This document shows positions 40,401 to 45,921 of a stretch of DNA of 45,921 nucleotides, one piece after another. Position numbers and translations under genes: made by a program. The DNA comes from a virus. The stretch is from positions 1 to 45,921 of IMG/VR virus record IMGVR_UViG_3300030060_001743. One strand, given 5' to 3'. Position 1 is the stretch's first letter, and the number at the start of each line of letters is the position of its first letter. A model generated the notes under the pieces. That model was not told where the DNA came from and did no database searches. It worked only from the letters and a program-made list of their open reading frames with translations.

Positions 40401-42574
40401 TACCTTACACCCTTAGCTCTAGCTATAATTGTTATATCTTGTAACTGAAAATCTGTTGCTGTAGTTCCAACTATCTGTAGCTGTATAGATTTTTTAAACA
40501 CTGGTGTTGTTATTACATACTCTTGAGTAGTCAATGAACTTGAGTTCAATAAATTACTACCAGTAAATATATCATCAAACGTAGTGTCATTATATTTTGC
40601 TTTAAGTTGTAATCCTGAACCATTGTTTTCGTATGTTACATAAACAGAATAATATTTTTTATCTACTGATTCTGGTGTAGCAAATGTTGGTGTTTGTATA
40701 TCTATTGTTTGAGCAACATCTGTATCAACATCATAGAACTTAAGCATATTATTATTATCTGAATTTGTTGTATCGTCTACAAAAGCACATAGTTCATTGT
40801 TTAGTAATATAAAATTACTTATACTTCTATTATCTGAAACTCCACCAGTGCTCAATGTAGATGTTTCATCTATGTTTACAAATGATTTAGTTTGCAAATC
40901 ATATATATAACCGTCATCTTGCATATCACCAGCGTCTTTCACTACCATTACTTGATTCTTTTTAGGTATAAATCCTACTAAAGCTTGGTCATTGTTAAAA
41001 TTATTTCTCCAGGTTTCTTCTTTTACTAAATCAGAAAGCTTAGATATACCATTTGAAAAAGCAAATAGACCGTGCTCATTAGCCCATATAATACCTATGT
41101 CTGTTTTCACTACAGCTTGTGGACTAGTTATACCTCTATTCATAAACTCTCCTTCAAGATACCAACCAGCATCTGTGTTAGATGAAATGTTTATAATAAA
41201 TAGTTTGTTCTTTTTATATACGAATAATCTATCTCTAAATTCTAAAAGTTTTACAATCTCATCTCCGTCATTAGCACCTATATCTATAAAGTATGTTTGA
41301 GGAAATGTATCATATTTCAATGTAGGTGTGTATTGTATTCTATCTCCCATAATTTTTGTTTTATTAACAGCGTCTTTATACTTTACATTACCTACAAATA
41401 CTCTTTGATTAGCTACTACTGCTGTCTTATATCCAAACGTATCATTGTAAAAATGTATAGCGTGCTCATTAGGTGAAAAACCATTTATAGTAGAATATGT
41501 TTCTATGTTTGCTTGTTTTACTTCGTATGCCATAATACCAGTAGCATCATTTCTTATATCGTTTGTTATAGCATAATTAGCTTGACTGCTATCAAAAGCA
41601 TCAAACTCATCAGTCAAAGATATTCTTGACCCTTGTTCAAAGTCTACATCAATTAATAGTACATACTCTTCATCACCTGCAGTTAAGTTTCTAAGATATA
41701 CTCTCATACCTTGTATAAACTTTTCTTGTGTTGCTGTATCTAATACATCATCATCTATTGATATTTGTACTACGGGATATTGACCCTCAGTTATATCTAA
41801 ATTAGTTCCAAAATTAGTTATAAGAGATTCTTGATTATTATGATACACATAGCTCAACCCTATTGCATAGTTTCCTGGTTGCCATAATCCGTCTGAACCG
41901 TCAGCTTTTATACCAAGTCCTATATCATTAGCTACTGTGCTACCATTAGAAGCACTATCTGGTGTGACAGGGTCAAACTTAGTAAATGTGCCAACTACAG
42001 GTGCAGCTAATCCACTAGTAAACAAATGCATATTATCACCTAGAGTAGTATTATACATAGTATTACTACTGTTTCTTGATTGTCTTATAAACGATTGTTT
42101 TCTTGTATCAGTATTAGCTTCAAAATTATTAGATGATATTCTTAATCCACCGTCAGCATAATAATATACAGCTTTTACATTAGAACCAATGTCTGCAGAA
42201 CTATCAAACTCTATTAAACTAGAACTTCCTGATGATGTAGCAGAATCATTTATATATACTTCTCCTGTGCCACTAGTATATACTAGGTGCTCACCAGAAT
42301 TTTTACCTGACTTAGGTGCTACATCAGATTTAAATGTAAATATCCCATACCCTGGAAGCAGGGATAGGTTTGCATTTGATATTGTAGTTCCACCAGAACC
42401 TGAAGTTAAAGTAGAGCCTGCATTTGCAAACTTACTTGTATTCTTTATAACTCCTCTTACAGTAACATCTACATTTTTAGCTTCAGCTAATGTTCCCGTT
42501 ACTAAATCTCTATCAGATATTTTATCTACAAAACCTTTATCAAATTGTTTTACATTGATAGGTTGTTTAGGCAC
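40400..42574 (-). CDS. Tail tubular B-like / nozzle protein, 724 aa, GTG start
   Basis: The GTG at 42574 (MPKQPINVKQFDKG) has GGAGG 6 nt upstream and overlaps the stop of an 11-residue peptide. A long beta-rich protein with WD/propeller-like phrases (LLEFRDRLFVYKKNKLFIIN; GIIWANEHGLFAFSNGISKL), as in podovirus tail nozzle proteins which form the lower tail tube. The N-terminal phrase DKISDRDLVTGTLAEAKNVD is typical of this protein type in marine phages, from memory. Confidence 0.75.
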   Translation of the reverse strand: MPKQPINVKQFDKGFVDKISDRDLVTGTLAEAKNVDVTVRGVIKNTSKFANAGSTLTSGSGGTTISNANLSLLPGYGIFTFKSDVAPKSGKNSGEHLVYTSGTGEVYINDSATSSGSSSLIEFDSSADIGSNVKAVYYYADGGLRISSNNFEANTDTRKQSFIRQSRNSSNTMYNTTLGDNMHLFTSGLAAPVVGTFTKFDPVTPDSASNGSTVANDIGLGIKADGSDGLWQPGNYAIGLSYVYHNNQESLITNFGTNLDITEGQYPVVQISIDDDVLDTATQEKFIQGMRVYLRNLTAGDEEYVLLIDVDFEQGSRISLTDEFDAFDSSQANYAITNDIRNDATGIMAYEVKQANIETYSTINGFSPNEHAIHFYNDTFGYKTAVVANQRVFVGNVKYKDAVNKTKIMGDRIQYTPTLKYDTFPQTYFIDIGANDGDEIVKLLEFRDRLFVYKKNKLFIINISSNTDAGWYLEGEFMNRGITSPQAVVKTDIGIIWANEHGLFAFSNGISKLSDLVKEETWRNNFNNDQALVGFIPKKNQVMVVKDAGDMQDDGYIYDLQTKSFVNIDETSTLSTGGVSDNRSISNFILLNNELCAFVDDTTNSDNNNMLKFYDVDTDVAQTIDIQTPTFATPESVDKKYYSVYVTYENNGSGLQLKAKYNDTTFDDIFTGSNLLNSSSLTTQEYVITTPVFKKSIQLQIVGTTATDFQLQDITIIARAKGVR

Positions 42575-42609
42575 TAACAGCCTCCACAACAATTACACTC
42601 GCAATTCAT
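42574..42609 (-). CDS. Cysteine-rich micropeptide, 11 aa
   Basis: ATG at 42609 with AAAGGAGA 4 nt upstream encodes MNCECNCCGGC and stops with TAG, whose G is the first base of the next gene's GTG (TAGTG). Five of 11 residues are Cys. Either it is a translated metal- or disulfide-type peptide, or a leader frame coupling translation into the tail gene. The good ribosome site and exact overlap are what support it; length gives none. Confidence 0.45.
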   Translation of the reverse strand: MNCECNCCGGC

Positions 42610-42619
42610 TGTATCTCCT

Positions 42620-42772
42620 TTACTTTAATGCTTTTTTAACTTCAGCCCAGATTTCATCATCTAGCTTATTGTCAGATTTTTTGATGAAATAATCACCAAG
42701 TTTTAACAATACAGCCTTTAAAATCTTTTCACTTAACAAACCTGTTAATAACTTACTTACTACTACGTTCAT
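42620..42772 (-). CDS. Small amphipathic protein, 50 aa
   Basis: GGAGA 5 nt before the ATG at 42772 (MNVVVSKLLTGLLSEKILKA) fixes the start; a longer frame upstream lies inside the neighbour. One amphipathic or hydrophobic helix is followed by a charged C-terminal helix (DDEIWAEVKKALK). It may act at the membrane, but no holin signature is present. Confidence 0.65.
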   Translation of the reverse strand: MNVVVSKLLTGLLSEKILKAVLLKLGDYFIKKSDNKLDDEIWAEVKKALK

Positions 42773-42782
42773 TTTATTCTCC

Positions 42783-43073
42783 TTACCATTTAACTTTATC
42801 AGCCCAATATGCTGCTGACATTTTTCCTCTAGCAATATTCTTTCTATGTCTTGCCTTGAAACTTTTTCTTTTCATTTTCATACGTCTGGACTCACCTTTC
42901 TTAGGTTTACCTGCAGTCTTTGCACCTTTCTGTCCAAAGCGTATAGTTTTAATTTTACTTCCCTCTTTAGCAACCACAATGTGTGATTTCTTAGGGTGAC
43001 CAGGTGTACGTTTAGGTTTATTATAACCTGATACTCCAGCTCTTTTTAGACGTGGGTCTTTTTTCTTAGCCAT
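42783..43073 (-). CDS. Highly basic small virion-associated protein, 96 aa (DUF6321-like)
   Basis: Lys/Arg-rich throughout. The phrase SGYNKPKRTPGHPKKSHIVV, then KTIRFGQKGAKTAGKPKKGE, is a conserved marine-phage protein pattern that I associate with DUF6321. It ends KMSAAYWADKVKW. It may bind DNA in the capsid or after ejection. The function of the family is not known to me. Confidence 0.75.
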   Translation of the reverse strand: MAKKKDPRLKRAGVSGYNKPKRTPGHPKKSHIVVAKEGSKIKTIRFGQKGAKTAGKPKKGESRRMKMKRKSFKARHRKNIARGKMSAAYWADKVKW

Positions 43074-43075
43074 AA

Positions 43076-43357
43076 TTATTTTCTTTTCTTACTATTAGTT
43101 TTTTTAGCAAATGTTTTTACGTTAGTTGGCTTACCACCTACTCCTTGTTTCTTTGCTCTCTTTCTACTTACTGCACTTCGCTTTTGTGAAGCTGACATAC
43201 GTGCAGCTTTAGATGCTGGTACACATTTTGGATATTTTCTTTTACTACCTTTTGCAGATTTACGTCCACATTTCTTATATCCACCACCTTTTTTAGGTGA
43301 ACCAATATCTACCCAGTTCTCACTAAACCACTTTGTTAAACCACCTTTGTAAGCCAT
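43076..43357 (-). CDS. Basic small protein, 93 aa (DUF5872-like)
   Basis: GLTKWFSENWVDIGSPKKGGG followed by YKKCGRKSAKGSKRKYPKCV is a recognisable phage/viral pattern with two Cys in a CGR...KYPKC arrangement. The rest is a Lys/Arg/Ser tail. The ATG overlaps the previous stop (TAATG). Probably nucleic-acid binding. The role is unknown. Confidence 0.75.
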   Translation of the reverse strand: MAYKGGLTKWFSENWVDIGSPKKGGGYKKCGRKSAKGSKRKYPKCVPASKAARMSASQKRSAVSRKRAKKQGVGGKPTNVKTFAKKTNSKKRK

Positions 43358-43536
43358 TAGCTATATCTACCACCACGTTTTTTATATTCACGAACTAACC
43401 AAGCGTTAGCATAGGCAGAAGGATAGACATCAAACTTACGTTTAGCTGCAGCTTTAACCCTATTGTACAATGGTTTATTTGTAGGATTTGGTTTTCCTGA
43501 GCTTTTTCTTTTTGCTTTTCTTTTTTTTCTTGCCAT
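43357..43536 (-). CDS. Basic small protein, 59 aa
   Basis: A Lys/Arg run (ARKKRKAKRKSSGK) is followed by a conserved-looking end, KFDVYPSAYANAWLVREYKK. Phages often carry this short motif in proteins of 60-100 aa beside the two basic genes above. The stop overlaps the next ATG. There is no ribosome site, so translation probably depends on the overlapping 36-aa frame. Confidence 0.7.
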   Translation of the reverse strand: MARKKRKAKRKSSGKPNPTNKPLYNRVKAAAKRKFDVYPSAYANAWLVREYKKRGGRYS

Positions 43537-43585
43537 TTAGATTATACTTTCGTCTTTTACCAGATAATTTAGTTACTTTAATCAT
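43475..43585 (-). CDS. Overlapping very basic peptide, 36 aa
   Basis: Starts on ATGA with the stop of the thioredoxin-like gene, encodes MIKVTKLSGKRRKYNLNG and then a Lys-rich tail, and overlaps the start of the 59-aa gene by 62 nt in another frame. Both frames read through the same A-rich DNA as Lys. It could be a gene in its own right or a coupling frame. Confidence 0.45.
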   Translation of the reverse strand: MIKVTKLSGKRRKYNLNGKKKKKSKKKKLRKTKSYK

Positions 43586-43968
43586 CTGATTTCTTTTTTA
43601 ATCTTATCAAATACTTCTTTTTCATCAAACCTCATACTAATACCAGGTTCATATCTCATAACTTCTTCACCTTCTTTAAGAATTATAATAGTAGGAACTA
43701 CTTTAATACCCCACTCTTTTTGTACAACAGCACCTATAGTTTTATTACTTAAATCTATTTCTGCTACGTAGCAAAGGTCAGCAAGTTGCTCTATGCCGAC
43801 TCTATTTTTATAATTCCAAGAAGCATTAACTTGTACTACTGAGCACTTCTGTACATTTAGTGCTTGTATTTCTTGAAAGCTAGTTAAGTTGACTGACTGT
43901 GAGTGCAACCAAGATAGCGACAAGAACAAAGTTAATCCCAAGTATGATATAAATTTGCTGTTCATCAT
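43582..43968 (-). CDS. Exported thioredoxin-fold protein without CxxC, 128 aa
   Basis: GAGG 4 nt before the ATG. A signal peptide (SYLGLTLFLSLSWLHSQS, cleavage near residue 24) precedes a thioredoxin-like domain: SVVQVNASWNYKN where WCxxC would stand, CYVAEIDLSN, and GIKVVPTIIILKEGEEV with the cis-Pro. Without the two redox Cys it cannot be an ordinary disulfide reductase. It may act as a binding or periplasmic lysis-related protein. It lies next to a membrane protein gene. Confidence 0.7.
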   Translation of the reverse strand: MMNSKFISYLGLTLFLSLSWLHSQSVNLTSFQEIQALNVQKCSVVQVNASWNYKNRVGIEQLADLCYVAEIDLSNKTIGAVVQKEWGIKVVPTIIILKEGEEVMRYEPGISMRFDEKEVFDKIKKEIR

Positions 43969-43974
43969 TTAACC

Positions 43975-44271
43975 TCATTTGTTATTCATATCTATTAGAG
44001 TTTCAGTGATAGCTCTAGTATCTGTTTTGATGTCATCTACTTTTTCTTCAAGCTTATCTACTTTACCTTCTGTGTTTAAAATTGAATCACGTATCATCTG
44101 GTCTTTTAAGTCATATTCCATACGTGAAACTTCTGGTTCTGGTAATTCTTTAGCTAATTCTATTTCTGCTTGTAGAGAATACCACATACCAATAATCATA
44201 CCCACAGTTACAAGTATACTGATAGCTGTTTCTAATGATAAAGTAAACTTAGTGTCTTTACCTACTTCCAT
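43975..44271 (-). CDS. Membrane protein with coiled coil, 98 aa (holin/spanin-like)
   Basis: Residues about 12-32 form one membrane helix (LETAISILVTVGMIIGMWYS). The remainder is a charged coiled coil (KVDKLEEKVDDIKTDTRAIT). The design of one N-terminal span plus a coiled coil is shared by inner-membrane spanins and some holins. It overlaps the upstream gene by TAATG and lies next to the exported thioredoxin-like gene, which could form a lysis pair with it. This is inference. Confidence 0.65.
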   Translation of the reverse strand: MEVGKDTKFTLSLETAISILVTVGMIIGMWYSLQAEIELAKELPEPEVSRMEYDLKDQMIRDSILNTEGKVDKLEEKVDDIKTDTRAITETLIDMNNK

Positions 44272-44387
44272 TACTTTTTGCTCCTATACTTTTTCTTTGT
44301 ACCACGTCCGTTTCCTTGACGTGTTTTTTTCATATTACGTTTCTTTTTTGGTTTTTTTAATCCCATACCTTTTCTTTTGCCGTACAT
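44271..44387 (-). CDS. Very basic small protein, 38 aa
   Basis: GGGG 6 nt before the ATG. MYGKRKGMGLKKPKKK followed by an Arg/Gly/Lys-rich tail. Its TAA overlaps the next ATG. Possibly a DNA-binding capsid peptide like the other basic genes downstream. Confidence 0.65.
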   Translation of the reverse strand: MYGKRKGMGLKKPKKKRNMKKTRQGNGRGTKKKYRSKK

Positions 44388-44388
44388 T

Positions 44389-45519
44389 TTATTCCCCTAT
44401 TTCTGAGTGAACTAATACGCCACCTGCGTAAAAGTTATTATTTTTTGTTAGTATTGTATAAGTTTCTAATTCATTTGGTGAATCTAAATAATCTTTCACT
44501 TCTCTAATTTTATCCATAAATCTAATTTTATCACCTTTTTGTATTTCTTGTGCATCTAGATTATATAATTCTTTTGCCTTTGCAGGGTCTAAACAAACCA
44601 TAGTTCCGTCTTCTTTATATATAGGGTGGTCTTTAGTTATTGTAATACCTTTATTTATAGTTACAGTATTGCCGTGTTTATATTGTATGTCGTCCATATC
44701 TTCAAATCTGTATACTACTAAGTCTGTGTGCATAGGTTTTTCTATTTTTAAAATAGGTGCTTCTTCTATAGAGTTTGTTTCAAAGTTATATGACATTACT
44801 AAATCTCCAACTTCAAGTTCTGATATATGTTTGTATCCACCTTGTGTATTTACAGGAACATACTCTCCAATACAAAATCCACCAAAACTTGTTACACTAG
44901 TAAATACAGTCATATCGGTATTCGTTACACTATTTACTGTCCAAGTTAAAGTTCTTGTTACAGTTTCAGTCTGTACTGCGTGTGGTTTAAAAGCAAATCT
45001 TGCGTTAATAGTATCATTTGATGAACTCATACTTACACTACCTATAGCAGAATTATTTACTATAGTTTCATACCCACTACCACTATTATTTGTACCACCA
45101 CCAAAACTACTTGTAGCAGTTCCTGGGTCATTTATAGCTGATATAGCAACTAAACAACTTCCTCTTACAGTTCCAGAATTTGTGGTTGAATCTATTCCTA
45201 CATTACCAGTTGGGTCTGTCATATCGTTTGTACTTAATGCGTGTGTAGTTACTCCGTCACCAGGGCTACTACCTACAAATCTTATTGTAGCATCACTCCA
45301 AGTTCCAAATGATGTATTACCAGCTTTGTCGTGGTCGTAACTATAAAACTCAGTCATAGCGTGTGGTGCACTTTCGTCTGGTCTATCTGCACTTGCATTA
45401 TTGGTATTAATAGCTGCTATTGTACCGTCAGATGCTTCTTTCAAAGATATAGAACCAGAATCTCCTAACTCACTTCTTATATCACTCATTGATATTTGCC
45501 CTGATGAAGTTAAAGCCAT
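44389..45519 (-). CDS. Virion protein with C-terminal Hint (intein-like) domain, 376 aa
   Basis: Residues 1-215 start SSGQISMSDIRSELG, a common start of phage tail proteins, and continue as Ser/Thr/Gly-rich beta sequence. Residues 216-376 form a Hint module: Cys216 (FCIGEYVPV), ISELEVGDLVMSYN, block B ITKDHPIY (TxxH), QKGDKIRF, and the end block NNNFYAGGVLVHSEIGE. Inteins end in HN plus Cys/Ser/Thr; here it is His-Ser with only four residues after, so cleavage or ligation chemistry rather than full splicing is likely. It lies next to the fibre gene. Confidence 0.8.
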   Translation of the reverse strand: MALTSSGQISMSDIRSELGDSGSISLKEASDGTIAAINTNNASADRPDESAPHAMTEFYSYDHDKAGNTSFGTWSDATIRFVGSSPGDGVTTHALSTNDMTDPTGNVGIDSTTNSGTVRGSCLVAISAINDPGTATSSFGGGTNNSGSGYETIVNNSAIGSVSMSSSNDTINARFAFKPHAVQTETVTRTLTWTVNSVTNTDMTVFTSVTSFGGFCIGEYVPVNTQGGYKHISELEVGDLVMSYNFETNSIEEAPILKIEKPMHTDLVVYRFEDMDDIQYKHGNTVTINKGITITKDHPIYKEDGTMVCLDPAKAKELYNLDAQEIQKGDKIRFMDKIREVKDYLDSPNELETYTILTKNNNFYAGGVLVHSEIGE

Positions 45520-45566
45520 TACTTACCCTGCAGTTTCTTAATTAATCTTATTACAAAACCAATCAT
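45519..45566 (-). CDS. Possible 15-aa cationic micropeptide
   Basis: The frame MIGFVIRLIKKLQGK fills exactly the gap between fibre and Hint genes. Its ATG overlaps the fibre stop (ATGA) and its stop overlaps the next ATG (TAATG). It may be a coupling frame rather than a functional product; sequence alone cannot decide. Confidence 0.3.
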   Translation of the reverse strand: MIGFVIRLIKKLQGK

Positions 45567-45921
45567 TTTTTTAACTCTTCTATCTCTTCTTTAAGTTCTT
45601 TGATTGCTTCGATTAACAATGGTACAAGCTTTTCATATTTAACAGCTTTGTACCCAGTGTCTCTTGTTTGTACTACTTCTGGTAATACTTCTTCAATCTC
45701 TTGTGCTATAACACCTACGTCGTGTCCTTCGTTACCGTGTATAGTTTTCTTCTCTTCTTTTGTTAATGGTTTCCAATCAAACTCTACACCACTAATCTTA
45801 GAAACTTTATCAAGAGCATTATCAAGTGGTTTAATATTTTCTTTTAATCTTTTATCTGATGATGAAAATGCAACAATGTCATTACCAGCATCTATTCTAC
45901 CGTCAGTTCCGTTGCAACTAA
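45563..45921 (-). CDS. Tail fibre C-terminus, S74 intramolecular chaperone (runs off right edge)
   Basis: The frame enters from the right edge and reads NGTDGRIDAGNDIVAFSSSD, KRLKENIKPLDNALDKV, GHDVGVIAQEIEEVLPEVV and a coiled-coil end (LLIEAIKELKEEIEELKK). AFSSSDKRLKENI is the self-cleavage motif of peptidase S74 chaperones, which help fibre trimers fold and are then released. It must be the end of the fibre starting at 6209. In frame it needs a number of missing bases equal to 2 modulo 3 at the contig junction. Confidence 0.88.
   Translation of the reverse strand, partial: SCNGTDGRIDAGNDIVAFSSSDKRLKENIKPLDNALDKVSKISGVEFDWKPLTKEEKKTIHGNEGHDVGVIAQEIEEVLPEVVQTRDTGYKAVKYEKLVPLLIEAIKELKEEIEELKK

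Noticed and set aside
44389-45519. Splicing-competent intein
   Set aside because: The C-terminal block ends His-Ser with only four residues left, so there is no real C-extein to ligate.
1-45921. CRISPR array or insertion sequence
   Set aside because: No regularly spaced repeats with unique spacers and no transposase-like frame or terminal inverted repeats were seen.

Overview
The window is an almost complete genome of a tailed double-stranded DNA phage, most likely a podovirus-type marine phage of a low-GC bacterium. Supporting this are a full head-assembly and packaging set, a large phage replication/recombination set, a modular fibre and small basic proteins of a type common in marine phage contigs. 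I see no integrase, RNA polymerase, DNA polymerase, tRNA gene or CRISPR array. A SAR11-like alphaproteobacterial host fits the AT-rich structural genes, but this is a guess.

Layout. There are two opposed transcription units. A divergent promoter region lies at about 17.77-18.30 kb. Leftward from 17,770 run a small protein, a HExxH protein, a MazG-like NTP pyrophosphohydrolase (DUF1599 type), a metallophosphoesterase, small terminase, a Cys protein, large terminase, lysozyme, portal, scaffold, capsid, decoration protein, neck proteins and the giant tail fibre. The fibre runs off base 1. Its C-terminal S74 chaperone is at the far right end (45,563-45,921), followed leftward by a Hint-domain virion protein, small basic proteins, an exported thioredoxin-fold protein, a 724-aa tail protein and the internal virion proteins, ending at 31,407. 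The molecule is therefore naturally circular or permuted and the contig is broken inside the fibre gene. The two ends do not join in frame directly: a number of bases equal to 2 modulo 3 is missing.

Rightward from 18.4 kb runs the early region. First comes a higher-GC cassette: a very acidic protein, a CobS/MoxR-type AAA+ ATPase and a partner resembling degenerate VWA proteins. Then come many small unknown genes under two promoters that share an identical 39-bp operator/-35 block. A gene-free stretch of about 540 bp at 25.16-25.70 kb has its own promoter, a chain of perfect stems and an intrinsic terminator (a candidate new structured RNA), and then a second attenuator-like element. After this come a Cas4-like Fe-S nuclease, ERF annealase, SSB, Hjc-like resolvase, HTH and zinc-ribbon proteins, and a DnaB helicase. 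The helicase stop shares a CTAG with the stop of the convergent structural operon.

How it works together. Host RNA polymerase should read all promoters (TTGACA-type -35 boxes). Helicase, SSB, annealase, exonuclease and resolvase would run recombination-dependent replication using host DNA polymerase. The NTP-PPase and the acidic protein may adjust nucleotide pools or block host defence.

Whole-genome word use is striking. By reading I find no GATC, CATG, GGCC, CCGG, GCGC or CGCG, and almost no GATGG/CCATC, in about 46 kb. The hexamer GAGCAC/GTGCTC occurs about 88 times where about 10 are expected, in all reading frames, on both strands and in non-coding DNA, and mostly between 17.9 and 36.4 kb. 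All counts were made by eye.
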